A stretch of DNA of 64,000 nucleotides from Sisyra terminalis (Eukaryota; Arthropoda; Insecta; Neuroptera; Sisyridae): contig OY292278.1 of NCBI GenBank assembly GCA_958496175.1, positions 43,710,001 to 43,774,000 on the forward strand. The letters are read 5' to 3'. How positions within the stretch are numbered: the stretch's first letter is position 1; each line of letters begins with the position of its first letter. A program made the translations under genes and the position numbers. Under the pieces are notes generated by a model. That model worked only from the letters and a program-made list of their open reading frames with translations. It had not been told where the DNA came from and ran no database searches. Positions 12,292-22,468 of this stretch are shown here, one piece after another.

Positions 12292-12808
12292 TTTTTTTTT
12301 TTTTTTTTTGTGAAAATATCGTTTATTATTTATTCTTTTTGTACAGAGCAAATACATTTTAGTTATAAATATATAGCTACTGTTATAATACATATTTGGT
12401 TTATTTTGTAGTTCCTACTTATCGTAATAAGTTCTACCTACACTTAGCAATTATTTTACATTAGTTTGTACATGTTTGGTTTTATTGTTATCAGTCGACA
12501 TTGTTCATATTTGGTTATCAGTTTGTTCTTTTAAGTATTTGCAAGGAAAAGTTTGAAAAAAACCTTATGTGAATAATTGACTTTTGTACCCTTTAAGGCA
12601 CATATTTGGTATATGTTTTCTATATACATATAATACATTTAAAATTAACTAAGAAAAATAAAATAAATATTCTGTTTGTACTAAGTTTAAATAAAATAAA
12701 TTTGCTATTAATAGTAAGTCTTACGCTAAGTACTATATTTAGTTAACGAGTTAATAAAATTAATGCTAATATCACTGCTATTTGCACTTTTGAGATCACT
12801 TATTTACA
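12292..12808 (-). other. Retrotransposon 3' UTR and poly(A)
   Basis: This is the stretch after the ORF2 stop. It is non-coding and AT-rich and ends in an A run (read on the minus strand) directly abutting the target duplication. Confidence 0.75.
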
Positions 12809-15499
12809 TTATATTGGTTCATTAAATATTCTTAAGTTTTGATAAGGAAGTTTAAACTTTATTTGGAATGGTGTGTTATGTTGTCTGATTTTGGTTACGG
12901 TTCTTGTTAATTCGTTTACGTCTAGTTGATTTTCGTAAAATTTTTCGGCTAGTTGCATAATGTAGTCCCTCATCATTGGTATGTCAGCATCATCATGGAG
13001 TTGACTTATTTTTGAGAAGGAATCACCTCCGAGGATCGTTCTTAGGCATTTATTTTGGAATCGTTGCAATTTTAGGATGTTTGTCGGTGCGGCTCCACAC
13101 CATGCTGGTGCTGCATATAGTATTATCGGTCGTACAATTGCTGTGTATATTAGTTTTTTGTTTTTTAGATTTAATTTCGATCCCCTGATGAGTAGTGGAT
13201 ACAGTTTTGTATATATTCCATATGCTTTTTTAATACAATGTTTGATGTGCTGTCTGTAGGTGAGTTTATTGTCCAAATGCACACCCAAATATTTGGCAGA
13301 TGTTGTGGGTGTTATAGTGTTTCCTTTTACCGATATATTTTGAATGATTTTCCCCTTGGTGAGACTTTTTGTGAAAATAACTACTTCGGTTTTCGTCGTG
13401 TTTAGGTTGATTTTCCAGAGATCGTAGTACGTTTCCAAGGCGTGTAGGTGGTATTGTATTTGTTTTGCAGCAACTATTGCGTGGAATGAGTGTGCATAAA
13501 TGGCGGTATCGTCTGCAAATACTGCCAGTTTCGTTTGTGGATATATTGGTAGGTCGTGTATATAAATGTTAAATAATGTTGGTCCCAGGACGGATCCTTG
13601 TGGAACACCGGCTTTGATTAGCTGTTTCTTGGATTTTTTGTCGTTTACCGTTACTTTAAAGTGTCTGTTTGTTAAATATGAGTAAATGAGTTGTATTATT
13701 TCTGGATTATAGTTACATTTGATCATTTTGTAGATTAAACCATCTATCCACACTCTATCGAAGGCTTTTTCTATGTCAAGTAGTAATAATACTGTTGTTT
13801 GATTTTTATTGAATCCTATACTGATGTCATTTATGAGTCTTGTTATTTGTTGGACTGTGTTGTGCCTTCGTCGAAATCCAAATTGATATTCCGGAATAAT
13901 TTTGTTTGTATCTTCGAAGTTGTTTAATTTTTCTAAAATTGTTTTTTCCATTACTTTACTTAGTGTAGATAGAAGGCTAATCGGTCTGTAGCTGATTGGT
14001 TCATTTCGTTTCTTCCCCTGTTTTAATATGGGTATTATATTGCTGGTTTTCCAGTGTTTGCTATAGTGTTTTAATTTGTAGGTTGCATTTATGATATGAG
14101 TAAACTGCTTTAATGCCTTTAGACTGAGATTTTTTAATATATGATTTTGGATTCCGTCCTGTCCGGGAGCCTTTTTTGATGGTAATTCCTTGATTATTTG
14201 TCTCACTTTTTTTGATTTGACACACATTTTACCCTCGGGTTGTACACTTTGGATAAATTTCCGTACCTCTCCGCTGATGTAGTTTTGGTCTTCCGTATTG
14301 GGATGTTTGTCTATATCGTGTATTTGTTCGAATGTGGTTGCAAGTAATTCGGCTTTATCTACGTCAGACATGGCTTCCACGTTTCCATGTTTGAGTGTTG
14401 GTATTGGATGATATTCTTTTTTCAATATTTTGGTCATATTCCATAGTGAATTGTCGTTGGGTTTTAGTTTTTCTAATTTGTTTGTCCAGGTTTCATTACG
14501 ATGTCGTTTTATTTCTGTCGCTATTTTGTTATTGAGTATATTCATTTCCTGTTTGTAGTAGGCTAATCTTGTATTTTGCCACCTTCTTCTGATATGATTT
14601 CTTTCTTTTATTAAATTTTTTATTTCGGTCGGCAGTTTGTCCATTTGTCGGTATGGATTTTTGTTCGGTATTGTTGATGTGATGCAATGTTGTATAATAT
14701 TGACAAATCTTTGAAGTTCTTGATCGAGTTTTTCAGCTGTACTAATATTGGGTGTAATTTTAATTTTTTGATTTAAGAGTAATCTGAATTTTGTCCAGTC
14801 TGCCAGTTGGTAGTTAAGCATCCTTTTAGATTGTATGTTTTTTTCTTCCCCTCCTATTTCGGTGATTATTGGTAGATGGTCCGAGTTAAGCTCGTTGTAA
14901 ACATTGAGCTGGCTTATATTAGTGATGTTTTTATTAATGGCTATATCTATTGCTGTCGGTGTTGAATTATTCATTGGAAAATGAGTTGGCTGATTTGGGA
15001 ACATCACTGTACAGTTGTTGTTTATAGTATATTGATAAATGGCTCTTCCTCTTTGGTTGTTAATATGAGAGTTCCAACTGTGATGTAGAGCATTGAGATC
15101 TCCTATCAATAGGACTTTGTTGGCCACATCGAATATTTTTCGAAGTTCTTCGGTTTTTAGTTTTCTGTTTGGGCTGTTGTAGCCGGCAACTATATGTATA
15201 TGACTCTTTAATTTGATGCACACATACTCTAATCCAATGTCGCCACTTAATTCGACTTCCGTAAATGGAACTGTATTCCTAATAAGTAAGGCTACTCCGC
15301 CAGCTGCGGAGCTTCTGTCTCTTCTTACTATTGTATAATTTTTTATTTTAATTTTGTCGGTTGCATTCAGTCTTGTTTCGTTAATTCCTATTATGTCCAA
15401 TTGTTTTCTGTTTATAAATTCTATTAATTCACCTACTTTTCCCCGTATGCCATTGGCATTCCAGCTGCATATTTTAATATTCGTTGTGTTGCGATCCAT
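12809..15499 (-). CDS. Retrotransposon ORF2: endonuclease-reverse transcriptase
   Basis: The protein is about 896 residues when started at the ATG of 15,499 (MDRNTTNIK). The frame is open up to 15,520 but begins there with TTG. The N-terminus is an APE-type endonuclease: CSWNANGIRGK, IIGINETRL, RDRSSAAGGVALLIR, LIGDLNALHHSWNS, DHLPI. The middle is a reverse transcriptase: SYRPISLLSTLSKVMEK, EYQFGFRRRHNT, LLLDIEKAFDRVW, GVPQGSVLGPTLFNIYI, and the catalytic FADDTAIYA. The thumb part ends at FNEPI with no RNase H. It nicks target DNA and copies its own RNA. It starts about 10 bp after the ORF1 stop, so translation probably depends on reinitiation or readthrough coupling. No stop or frameshift was seen. 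Confidence 0.95.
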   Translation of the reverse strand: MDRNTTNIKICSWNANGIRGKVGELIEFINRKQLDIIGINETRLNATDKIKIKNYTIVRRDRSSAAGGVALLIRNTVPFTEVELSGDIGLEYVCIKLKSHIHIVAGYNSPNRKLKTEELRKIFDVANKVLLIGDLNALHHSWNSHINNQRGRAIYQYTINNNCTVMFPNQPTHFPMNNSTPTAIDIAINKNITNISQLNVYNELNSDHLPIITEIGGEEKNIQSKRMLNYQLADWTKFRLLLNQKIKITPNISTAEKLDQELQRFVNIIQHCITSTIPNKNPYRQMDKLPTEIKNLIKERNHIRRRWQNTRLAYYKQEMNILNNKIATEIKRHRNETWTNKLEKLKPNDNSLWNMTKILKKEYHPIPTLKHGNVEAMSDVDKAELLATTFEQIHDIDKHPNTEDQNYISGEVRKFIQSVQPEGKMCVKSKKVRQIIKELPSKKAPGQDGIQNHILKNLSLKALKQFTHIINATYKLKHYSKHWKTSNIIPILKQGKKRNEPISYRPISLLSTLSKVMEKTILEKLNNFEDTNKIIPEYQFGFRRRHNTVQQITRLINDISIGFNKNQTTVLLLLDIEKAFDRVWIDGLIYKMIKCNYNPEIIQLIYSYLTNRHFKVTVNDKKSKKQLIKAGVPQGSVLGPTLFNIYIHDLPIYPQTKLAVFADDTAIYAHSFHAIVAAKQIQYHLHALETYYDLWKINLNTTKTEVVIFTKSLTKGKIIQNISVKGNTITPTTSAKYLGVHLDNKLTYRQHIKHCIKKAYGIYTKLYPLLIRGSKLNLKNKKLIYTAIVRPIILYAAPAWCGAAPTNILKLQRFQNKCLRTILGGDSFSKISQLHDDADIPMMRDYIMQLAEKFYENQLDVNELTRTVTKIRQHNTPFQIKFKLPYQNLRIFNEPI

Positions 15500-15509
15500 T
15501 ATATATTGA

Positions 15510-16811
15510 TTAATTGTCAAGCTGCTTACAGAAGTTAAAGAATTCGAAAAATTTTTCCGATTCTGATTTGCAATTTTTGATATTATTTCTTAGTTCTTTA
15601 ACTGCTTTTATCATTTTACTTATATTTAGAACTTTTTCTAATTCATTGACCTCCTTTTGAAATTCAAATATATCGCTAGTTGTATTATTTGACGATTCCT
15701 TTTGTTTCCACGCATTTGGTTTTTCGGGAATAATATTTTGTTGTACTGCTGTTTTGGGTGTCGGTAGCGGTGGGAATTCATTCTGGTTGAACTGTCTCAG
15801 TCTTGTTGTAGGTTTTTTGGCTGATGTCCTTCGTGTCTCAATTTCTTCCTTTCTTTTAATGTAAGCTTCGCAAATTGTGGCGTTTGCCGGGTGTGCTCCT
15901 CCACAATTCGCGCACCTTGCTGGTGTTGTTAGCGGTTTTGTGCATTCCCTCGTTAAATGAGGATTTGCACATTTAAGGCACATGGGGTCAGCAAAGCAAT
16001 TGCTAGTTGCGTGGCCCCACTCTTGGCATCTGTGGCATTGGGCTATAATTCGTTTCTTTTTATAATAGTCCCATCTTATACGGGTTTGGAGGACGTCTTT
16101 AATTTGGGTTTGAAGGAGTTTTAGCGACAGACCGTTGACTGTCACCATGTAGATACTCCGGTCTACCCCTTTCATTTTTCTGACGTTTTCTATTTTAACG
16201 CCCTTGCCTTCCAATCCCTCTTTAACTTCTTTTTCGTCAATTTCTTGGTGTAGTCCGTAGATGACATATGTTTTGTATTTATTATTCTTGTCGGTGTATG
16301 TGTGGAATGGGATTTTTTGCGCTACCCAGTTTTCTTTTAGTAGCACAAAGTCAGAATTGGTGTTTACGTGTATGATTATATTGTTTTTCTTGTATGTGAT
16401 TCTGAAATCACTTTTCACTATATTTTTAATATTGTTGATAAATTTTTTGTGTTCATCCACCATCCCATGAATAACGAATGGGGGAGGTTTTTTTGTTTCA
16501 CTGAGTTTATTTACACTGTTTTTGATTTCACTTTGTTTGTTTTGAACTTCTGAATCAGATTCTGCTTCACTTTCATCACTTAAAACGGCATATTTGTTGT
16601 GAGTTGATATCGTTGGTCCACTGCAACTGTCGGTGGACATCGTCCTCCTCTTAATACTCCTGGTAGACTCCATTCCGTGTGAAGACTCCTTTTGTTTTCT
16701 TTTGCTGTTTTTTTTGCTTATTATTTTAAAGTTGTCATTTTCAACTGCGGTGGAGTCATTACTCAGCGCTTGCTGAGTAATGTTTTTTAGGTTAGGTATA
16801 GTTGTATCCAC
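15510..16811 (-). CDS. Retrotransposon ORF1: gag-like nucleic-acid-binding protein
   Basis: The protein is 433 residues starting MDTTIPNLKN. The N-terminal half is basic and Ser/Thr-rich. The middle resembles the Jockey-type gag fold that precedes zinc knuckles. Three knuckles follow: CHRCQEWGHATSNC, CLKCANPHLTREC and CANCGGAHPANATIC. The C-terminus is charged and likely helical. Such proteins coat the element RNA and bring it to the nucleus. The stop overlaps the open stretch before the ORF2 ATG. Confidence 0.93.
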   Translation of the reverse strand: MDTTIPNLKNITQQALSNDSTAVENDNFKIISKKNSKRKQKESSHGMESTRSIKRRTMSTDSCSGPTISTHNKYAVLSDESEAESDSEVQNKQSEIKNSVNKLSETKKPPPFVIHGMVDEHKKFINNIKNIVKSDFRITYKKNNIIIHVNTNSDFVLLKENWVAQKIPFHTYTDKNNKYKTYVIYGLHQEIDEKEVKEGLEGKGVKIENVRKMKGVDRSIYMVTVNGLSLKLLQTQIKDVLQTRIRWDYYKKKRIIAQCHRCQEWGHATSNCFADPMCLKCANPHLTRECTKPLTTPARCANCGGAHPANATICEAYIKRKEEIETRRTSAKKPTTRLRQFNQNEFPPLPTPKTAVQQNIIPEKPNAWKQKESSNNTTSDIFEFQKEVNELEKVLNISKMIKAVKELRNNIKNCKSESEKFFEFFNFCKQLDN

Positions 16812-18540
16812 TTTTTTATTAGTTTCAACTATTTATAAAGTTAGTTTTACGATACTGGGTCTAATGTTATTGATTAATATTTATTTGGATATTTTTGATT
16901 TAATATAATAACGTAATTGTGGATTTTTAGTCAGATGTCAATTTAAAACGATCGGACGAGAACTCGGACGAGATGCGGTATGAACAGGTCTCGCTGCTCT
17001 TCCTGCGTCAGTAGAACGATTCATACCACTGAGCCGTAAAAATATGTTAATATCGAACGTGAAAACTCATATTTATACTCAAGAATTTTTTTTATCAAAA
17101 TTTTTGCATTATCCACAATTATTCGGTATGCCAATACAAAAGGATAAATTGTCGTGAAACTTCTGTACAACAATCTCAGAAAACAAACAAAAAATTCAGA
17201 ATGGGAATCGTACTTAAAAGTACCAGAATTTGGCTTAGTTTAGACACAAAATAGTAATATTAAATAAGGATTGCAGATAATAACTAAACAAATTATTATA
17301 TGCATACTTAAAGCTTTGTAATAATTTAAAACATTCCCCATTTTGTATTACCAATTTTGTATATTTTAAACTGCTGGAAAAATGAGTATTCTTTGTCGTA
17401 GACACCCTGAAATATAAAAATTCAAAAATAAAACATCGAATTTCCAAAAAGTAAATATTTATTTTCAATAAAGTATTTAATACATAAAGAATTTACAACT
17501 ATTGATATTACTATAATTATTTTTTACTGTATCGAAATTGTAACTTAATAACAATGATAATTTTAAATTTTACAAAAATTTGCAGTTGTTTTGCATATTA
17601 ATACAATTTCCATTTTATTTTAATAAGTTAAACCACCGCTGAAGTACTGATTAAACATATTTGCAACATACATTGCAACTTTTATTATTAACAGTAAAAC
17701 ATTTCTAATTTTTTTCTTTGTTATTGATTTTATCACTTAACACTTAAGATTTACACCAAATATTGGAAACTAACACTTTGTTTACACTTTCTTTTAAAAC
17801 ATTCACTCAAAAAATTCACTAATGGTTCTGCAATGATTAATTTTCCAACGTTCAGTATGATGATGAACTGTGATCCAAAAACGAATATAATCCTCCTTGG
17901 TGGTCGACACGTACCATAATGGAATTACTAAAGCAGAAACGGAAAAAATATTTTTTCTACATATAAAGCGACAGTACTTAACACTTAACACTTACCACTT
18001 AACTTTCTTTTCCAGGACAGTTATATTTCATTGGATAGGAAAGACTGTTGTTCTTCAAGTTCCAAGGAAAATCTGAAGAGGAAAAAAATCATTGTAACAA
18101 TTGTAAGAAAATATAAATTCTTAAGTCTTTAGAGGCTGCAATTCACAATAAATACATTGAGAATTTCCTCTCGTTTGTAATATTTCTAGTTATTCTTTTA
18201 CAAGTACATCACTGTATGAATGGTTGCATATACAACACATTTGTAAAAAAAACATTTTCCTTTAAATAACGTGGTTTATGTAGACTTTGAATTTGTATGA
18301 GTTGATCATTTTCTTATTCAGAAAACAAAATGGATTCTTTTTCTAAGTGCCAAATATAAAAAATCAATAATTAAATCTTAAAACTAATAAACCTTTGTAG
18401 GTCTACAGGTTACCAATCACCGATTCAATTATCTCATTATGCGAAATTATTCCATCAACTGATTTTATCAAATCTCAGGTTATCCTTCTGCAAAATTAAA
18501 ACTTTACGAACCATTTTTCACAGAAAAAATATTTATTATG

Positions 18541-19035
18541 ATACTTTAAATTTAAAAAAAAAATTCTCCAAGACATTTCAACGGTTGATATGGTAAGAAC
18601 AAAAGCTCTACTCTTGGTAATTTGAAAATAGAGAATTCAATCGTTACGGATTTTTTAACGGTAAAAAACAAATTGTTAAGGTAACTTAAACTTTGAAAAA
18701 ACTTTTAAATGAATTTTTTAAAATCACTAGGCTATATTCGTTTTGAAATTATTTCCAATTGAGCTGGAAGGATTAAAGGACCTTAAAGTATATAGCAGGG
18801 TTTTTATGGTAAAACTACCCCCGCGGTTTTTTCAATTCAAACACGGGAGATCGTTTTGATACTGCATAAAAAAAATGAGAAAATATTTACAGCTTATTAT
18901 CTCAAATGGGTTTCAAGTATTTCAATAGAACTTCTTTTTTGTATAATCAAAATAAGATTTATTCGCTGACTTTGAACAATTATACTGTGTTTACGATATA
19001 TAGAATATATTGCGGTCCAATTTATGTAGTATAAT
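18541..19035. other. Non-coding; retroelement 3' tail
   Basis: No gene was seen. About 18,944-19,045 matches, inverted, 29,498-29,618 in MIC60 intron 2 (landmark aaattggaccgcaatatatt). Because it lies just past the end of the decayed reverse transcriptase on the minus strand, it is probably that family's 3' UTR. Confidence 0.5.
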
Positions 19036-21450
19036 TTAATATAATAATATATACAAATCATACCATAAACATAAATTTGAACAGTTCAAACAAAAATATT
19101 CGTGGTGTATTGCCCAGATACGTATTTCGATTGCTAAGCAATCTTCCTCAGTGGTCATCAAGTAGTTTAGGATATATAAGTCTAGCGGTAGTATCTTTAA
19201 TTCCTCATGAAGATCGTGTATCTTGTATTTGGTTGGATAGTTTCCCAGCATTCTTAGTAATTTATTTTGGATTCTTTGTATTGTTAGATACTTGGTTGTG
19301 CTTACTGTACTCCAGACTGGACATTAGGGTGTCCGTTATTTCTCAAATTGATTTTTTTACAGCGATCGCCCTCGGAATTTTTAGTTTAAGATATAAAAAA
19401 AAATTATCCAGTACAATTAAGCTCTTAATTTCTTGATTAAACCGTGCCGGAATCATGATACTTTTACCATTTAAATAACATGGGATTATTTGACTTTTTA
19501 CTTTTAATTTTTTTTCTCAGAAAGAAATGGATGAAAAGATTTAAGATTCAATTATTCTGTCGTAAAATTTAACGCTCTACAAACAAGGTTTCTTATAAAT
19601 ATTCGATTAAATCACTCCAGTAAAAGTTATTCAACATTTAACTTGAGCCTAATATTTTCAACTTTTTGCTCATTTTTACTTTTTAACAATAAAATCATTG
19701 GAAGAGAAGGTAAAAATTATTATCATTAGAGCGCAAGTGATTATTTGTGTTAGTTTTATGGCTTGAACTGAAAATTAAAAAAAAAAATCTTTTTTTGACA
19801 ATTTAAACCGGTGACATAAGATCCGAATTCGCTATAGTCGTGAAATTCAATTTATCCAGGATAAATTTTCGTACTTTCATCAATATTTTGTACCTACGAA
19901 GTGAATTTCATACTAAGTAATGAGACTATCGACAAAAGTTCAATTATTATTCGAATTTTTACCATTTCACATGACGCCATCTATGAGAAATTTCTTAGAA
20001 CTTGCAGTCAATATAGTCGATTGATTTGTCGTTAAAAAGTTAAATGTTGAATAACTTTTAATGGAGTGATTTAATCGAAAATTCATAAGAAACCTTTTTT
20101 ATAGAGCGTTAAATTTTACGTCAGAAAAATTTGACCTTAAATCTTTTCATCCATTTGTTTCTGAGAAAAAAAAAATAAAAGTAAAAAGTCAAATAATCCC
20201 ATGTTATTTAAATGGTAAAAGTAACATGATTCCGGCACAGTTTAATCAAGAAATTAAGAGCTTAATTGAATTGGATAATTTTTTTTATATCTTAAACTAA
20301 AAATTCAGGGGGCGATCGTTGTAAAAAAACCAATTTGGGAAATAACGGACACCTTACTGGACATGCATATGTTATCACTTGTCTGACCACTGTTTTATAA
20401 ATTATTAATTTATTGTCGGTAAACAACCTAGATTGTCTGTTTAGCAATGGATATAAGATGCTAGTTTGGGCCATTAATTTGTTTTTAGATAGTTTGATGT
20501 GTTCAGCAAAGTTGAGTCTGAAATCCAGTCGCATCCCCAAGTATCTAACTATTTTTGCCCATTCTATATTTTCCCCAATTATTAATACCTTTTTATGCAT
20601 TTTGGGTCTTCTTCTAGTGAATAAAATAGCTTCAGTTTTGTTATCATTGGGCTATATTTTCCATTTTTTAAAAAAAATCATTATTCTTTATTAGGTCTTG
20701 ATTATTCTGTTGGCCACTGTATCAGCTCTCCGGAAGGATGCAAAAATTGCTGTATCGTCAGCATATCGGGAAAGGAAAGTTTCGGATGTCCGCCGGATAT
20801 CATTTATACATAGAATAAATAGAATAGGTTCCATAATAGACCCTTGAGGAATTCCAGTCTTAATTAATCTGCTATTTGACAGTTCATTTTTGATTCACTC
20901 ACAAAATTGGCGCTCTTTGAGATAACTCCATATTATTATTATAATGTATCTTGGGAATTTCATTTTAATTAGTTTGTATATTAGCCCTTTATGCTATAGA
21001 GTATTAAAAGCCTTTTCTATGTCAAGAAAGCCATTCCCGTGTGTTTATTATTGTTAAAGACGTCAGTTGTATGGTCACATATTTTGTAAAGTTGCATTGT
21101 TGTGCCTATACCTGGATCTGAATCCAAACTGTTCGTATTTTAGTATTTTTTTTTTTTTGTTAATTTGCCCATTTATTCGCCTTAGGATAATTCATTCGGC
21201 GATTTTGCTTAAGGTAGGCTGATAGGTCTATAACTAGGGGAACGAAATGCTGGTTTACCAGGTTTGAGGATCAAAATCAGTTTATATTTTTTGAATGTTT
21301 TTGGAAAATATCCGTGAGCCAACGTTTTATTTATGATAGTTCTCAATCTCTTTATTAAAAGATTAAAACTTTCCGAATACTATTAAAAGAATTAGCCTGT
21401 ATAAAAAAAGAAGATAAGCTTTTCATGCAATGAAATAATTCATCCTTTGT
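19036..21450 (-). pseudogene. Decayed Jockey-like reverse transcriptase, split by a foldback element
   Basis: Minus-strand pieces show RT motifs in order: GIPQGS (near 20,860), SRYADDTAIFA (near 20,760), a YLGMRLDFRLNFAEHIK stretch and YKTVVRQVITYACPV (20,360-20,600). On the far side of the insertion come RIQNKLLRMLGNYPTKY and ILPLDLYILNYL (19,060-19,290). Stops and frameshifts are common. It is a dead copy of a family different from the intact element at 12.3 kb. Confidence 0.8.
19327..20353. mobile_element. Foldback DNA element with long terminal inverted repeats
   Basis: The arms of roughly 330 bp mirror each other: GGTGTCCGTTATTTCTCAAA at the left, the reverse complement of a near match at the right, followed on both sides by gcgatcg, the ttaagctcttaatttcttga block and the gccggaatcatg block. 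It is flanked by TTA (or TA), which fits a Harbinger- or mariner-like non-autonomous element. It has no transposase and splits the RT relic. Confidence 0.75.
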
Positions 21451-22468
21451 TATCATATCTCAAACGTCTCAAACATAACATTTTCATAAAATTATTAATA
21501 AAACTTATCTGTGCTTAAAAAAAATATAGCTTAGTACTACTAGCGCTCCTGTCGTAGAAACCTTGAACTAACTCGCAATAAAACTTCAAAGTTTTCCAAA
21601 CTGTATATCAGATGGCATTGTACAAGAATTGTCAAAGCTGTCTTCAAATGCATTTGAAAAGTCAATAAAATATCGCTTACGCCTTGTGATAGTGCTCTAT
21701 AATAAAACCAAGTTCCTTATAAGTTACTATTACTAATATAGATATATATTTAATCAATTAATTGTTGATTTGAAATCCGACCTTGGCTATGTATATGCAC
21801 CAGAATGTTCAAATTTTTCATCCAGTCTGCATAATTTAATCAATAATTCTTAATCAGTGAATATTTGGAACTAAGTAAGGTTTTTTGTCAAGTATTTTTA
21901 TTGAAGTTTGATTACTTTGTTGTTAATTGTTGTTGTTTTTTTTTTTTCAAGAATTTTGTGTTGTAAATTTTATTCATCGTTACATTGAACATAAAGATAA
22001 TATTTTGTGTTCTTACCAGGGATTATTCGTTACAAGTGAAACGAGACCGGGTCGCAACGTGGGGATACCAATATCTATATAGACATCGAAGCTTATAAAA
22101 GAAATCGAAAAATTGTGTCTTCCGCATATTTAAAATAAAACGCCGACAGTCTCGACTGGTTCTTTGGGCTGTTTTCATCAGTATTCGTATGAATTGGCCT
22201 GTGTACGTAAATTCTTCTATACATATATATATATAAAGTTTATTAAATTGTGCATATGTATGCGTGTTGCCTACGTGCATCATCGTCTATGTATAAGTGT
22301 GCAAAGGAATCACTTTCGTCACTTTCTTATTTTCAGCTTCAAATCTGGGAGGTGTGGCGTACGAAAAATTCATCTCATTTGATTAGAAAAATTTGGAGGC
22401 TCGATTCATCGAGGAGATAATTAAACGGCTGATTCTTATCTAATTTATAATCAACGCCCAGCGCCACA
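21451..22468. other. Region upstream of FAHD2
   Basis: No coding region was seen apart from weak traces of the retroelement relic at its left edge. The last few hundred bases should hold the FAHD2 promoter and 5' UTR. No clear core-promoter motif can be assigned. Confidence 0.4.

Larger units (their letters stand above)
12292..17002 (-). mobile_element. Full-length Jockey-like non-LTR retrotransposon
   Basis: It is flanked by the 9-bp duplication ctgcgtcag at 12,283-12,291 and 17,003-17,011. The 3' end is a run of about 18 Ts on the plus strand, which is the poly(A) tail. The order is a 5' UTR of about 190 bp, ORF1 (gag-like), ORF2 (endonuclease plus reverse transcriptase) and a 3' UTR of about 500 bp. 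Both frames are open throughout. There is no RNase H domain, as expected for Jockey. The other arm of the inverted duplication has the same site empty (6896-6904), so insertion came after duplication. The element sits in a tRNA-like sequence. Intact frames suggest it is recent and possibly active. Confidence 0.93.
5435..18540. repeat. 13-kb imperfect inverted duplication
   Basis: The left arm (about 5435-10,317) is the reverse complement of the right arm (about 10,330-18,540), apart from the 4.7-kb retrotransposon inserted in the right arm. The outer ends match as ttttaattttgcagaagg at about 5477 against ccttctgcaaaattaaaa at about 18,485. The left arm holds two direct copies of a roughly 1-kb unit (7,740-8,760 and 9,180-10,230), while the right arm holds one. 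The inner pair (9,180-10,230 and 10,430-11,460) is nearly identical, whereas the outer arms are more diverged. There is no convincing gene inside except the retrotransposon. It could be a foldback-type element or an inverted segmental duplication. Confidence 0.9.

Noticed and set aside
15499..15520. An ORF2 start upstream of 15,499.
   Set aside because: The frame is open to 15,520 but begins with TTG inside ORF1. The first ATG is at 15,499.
5435..18540. The inverted duplication as an assembly artefact.
   Set aside because: Outer arms differ by many substitutions and indels, one arm has an extra unit and the other a retrotransposon, which a simple fold-back misassembly would not produce. Long reads would still be welcome for the near-identical centre.
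19077..19436. A plus-strand 119-residue open frame.
   Set aside because: It runs antisense to the reverse transcriptase relic and crosses into the foldback element. The minus strand explains the sequence better.
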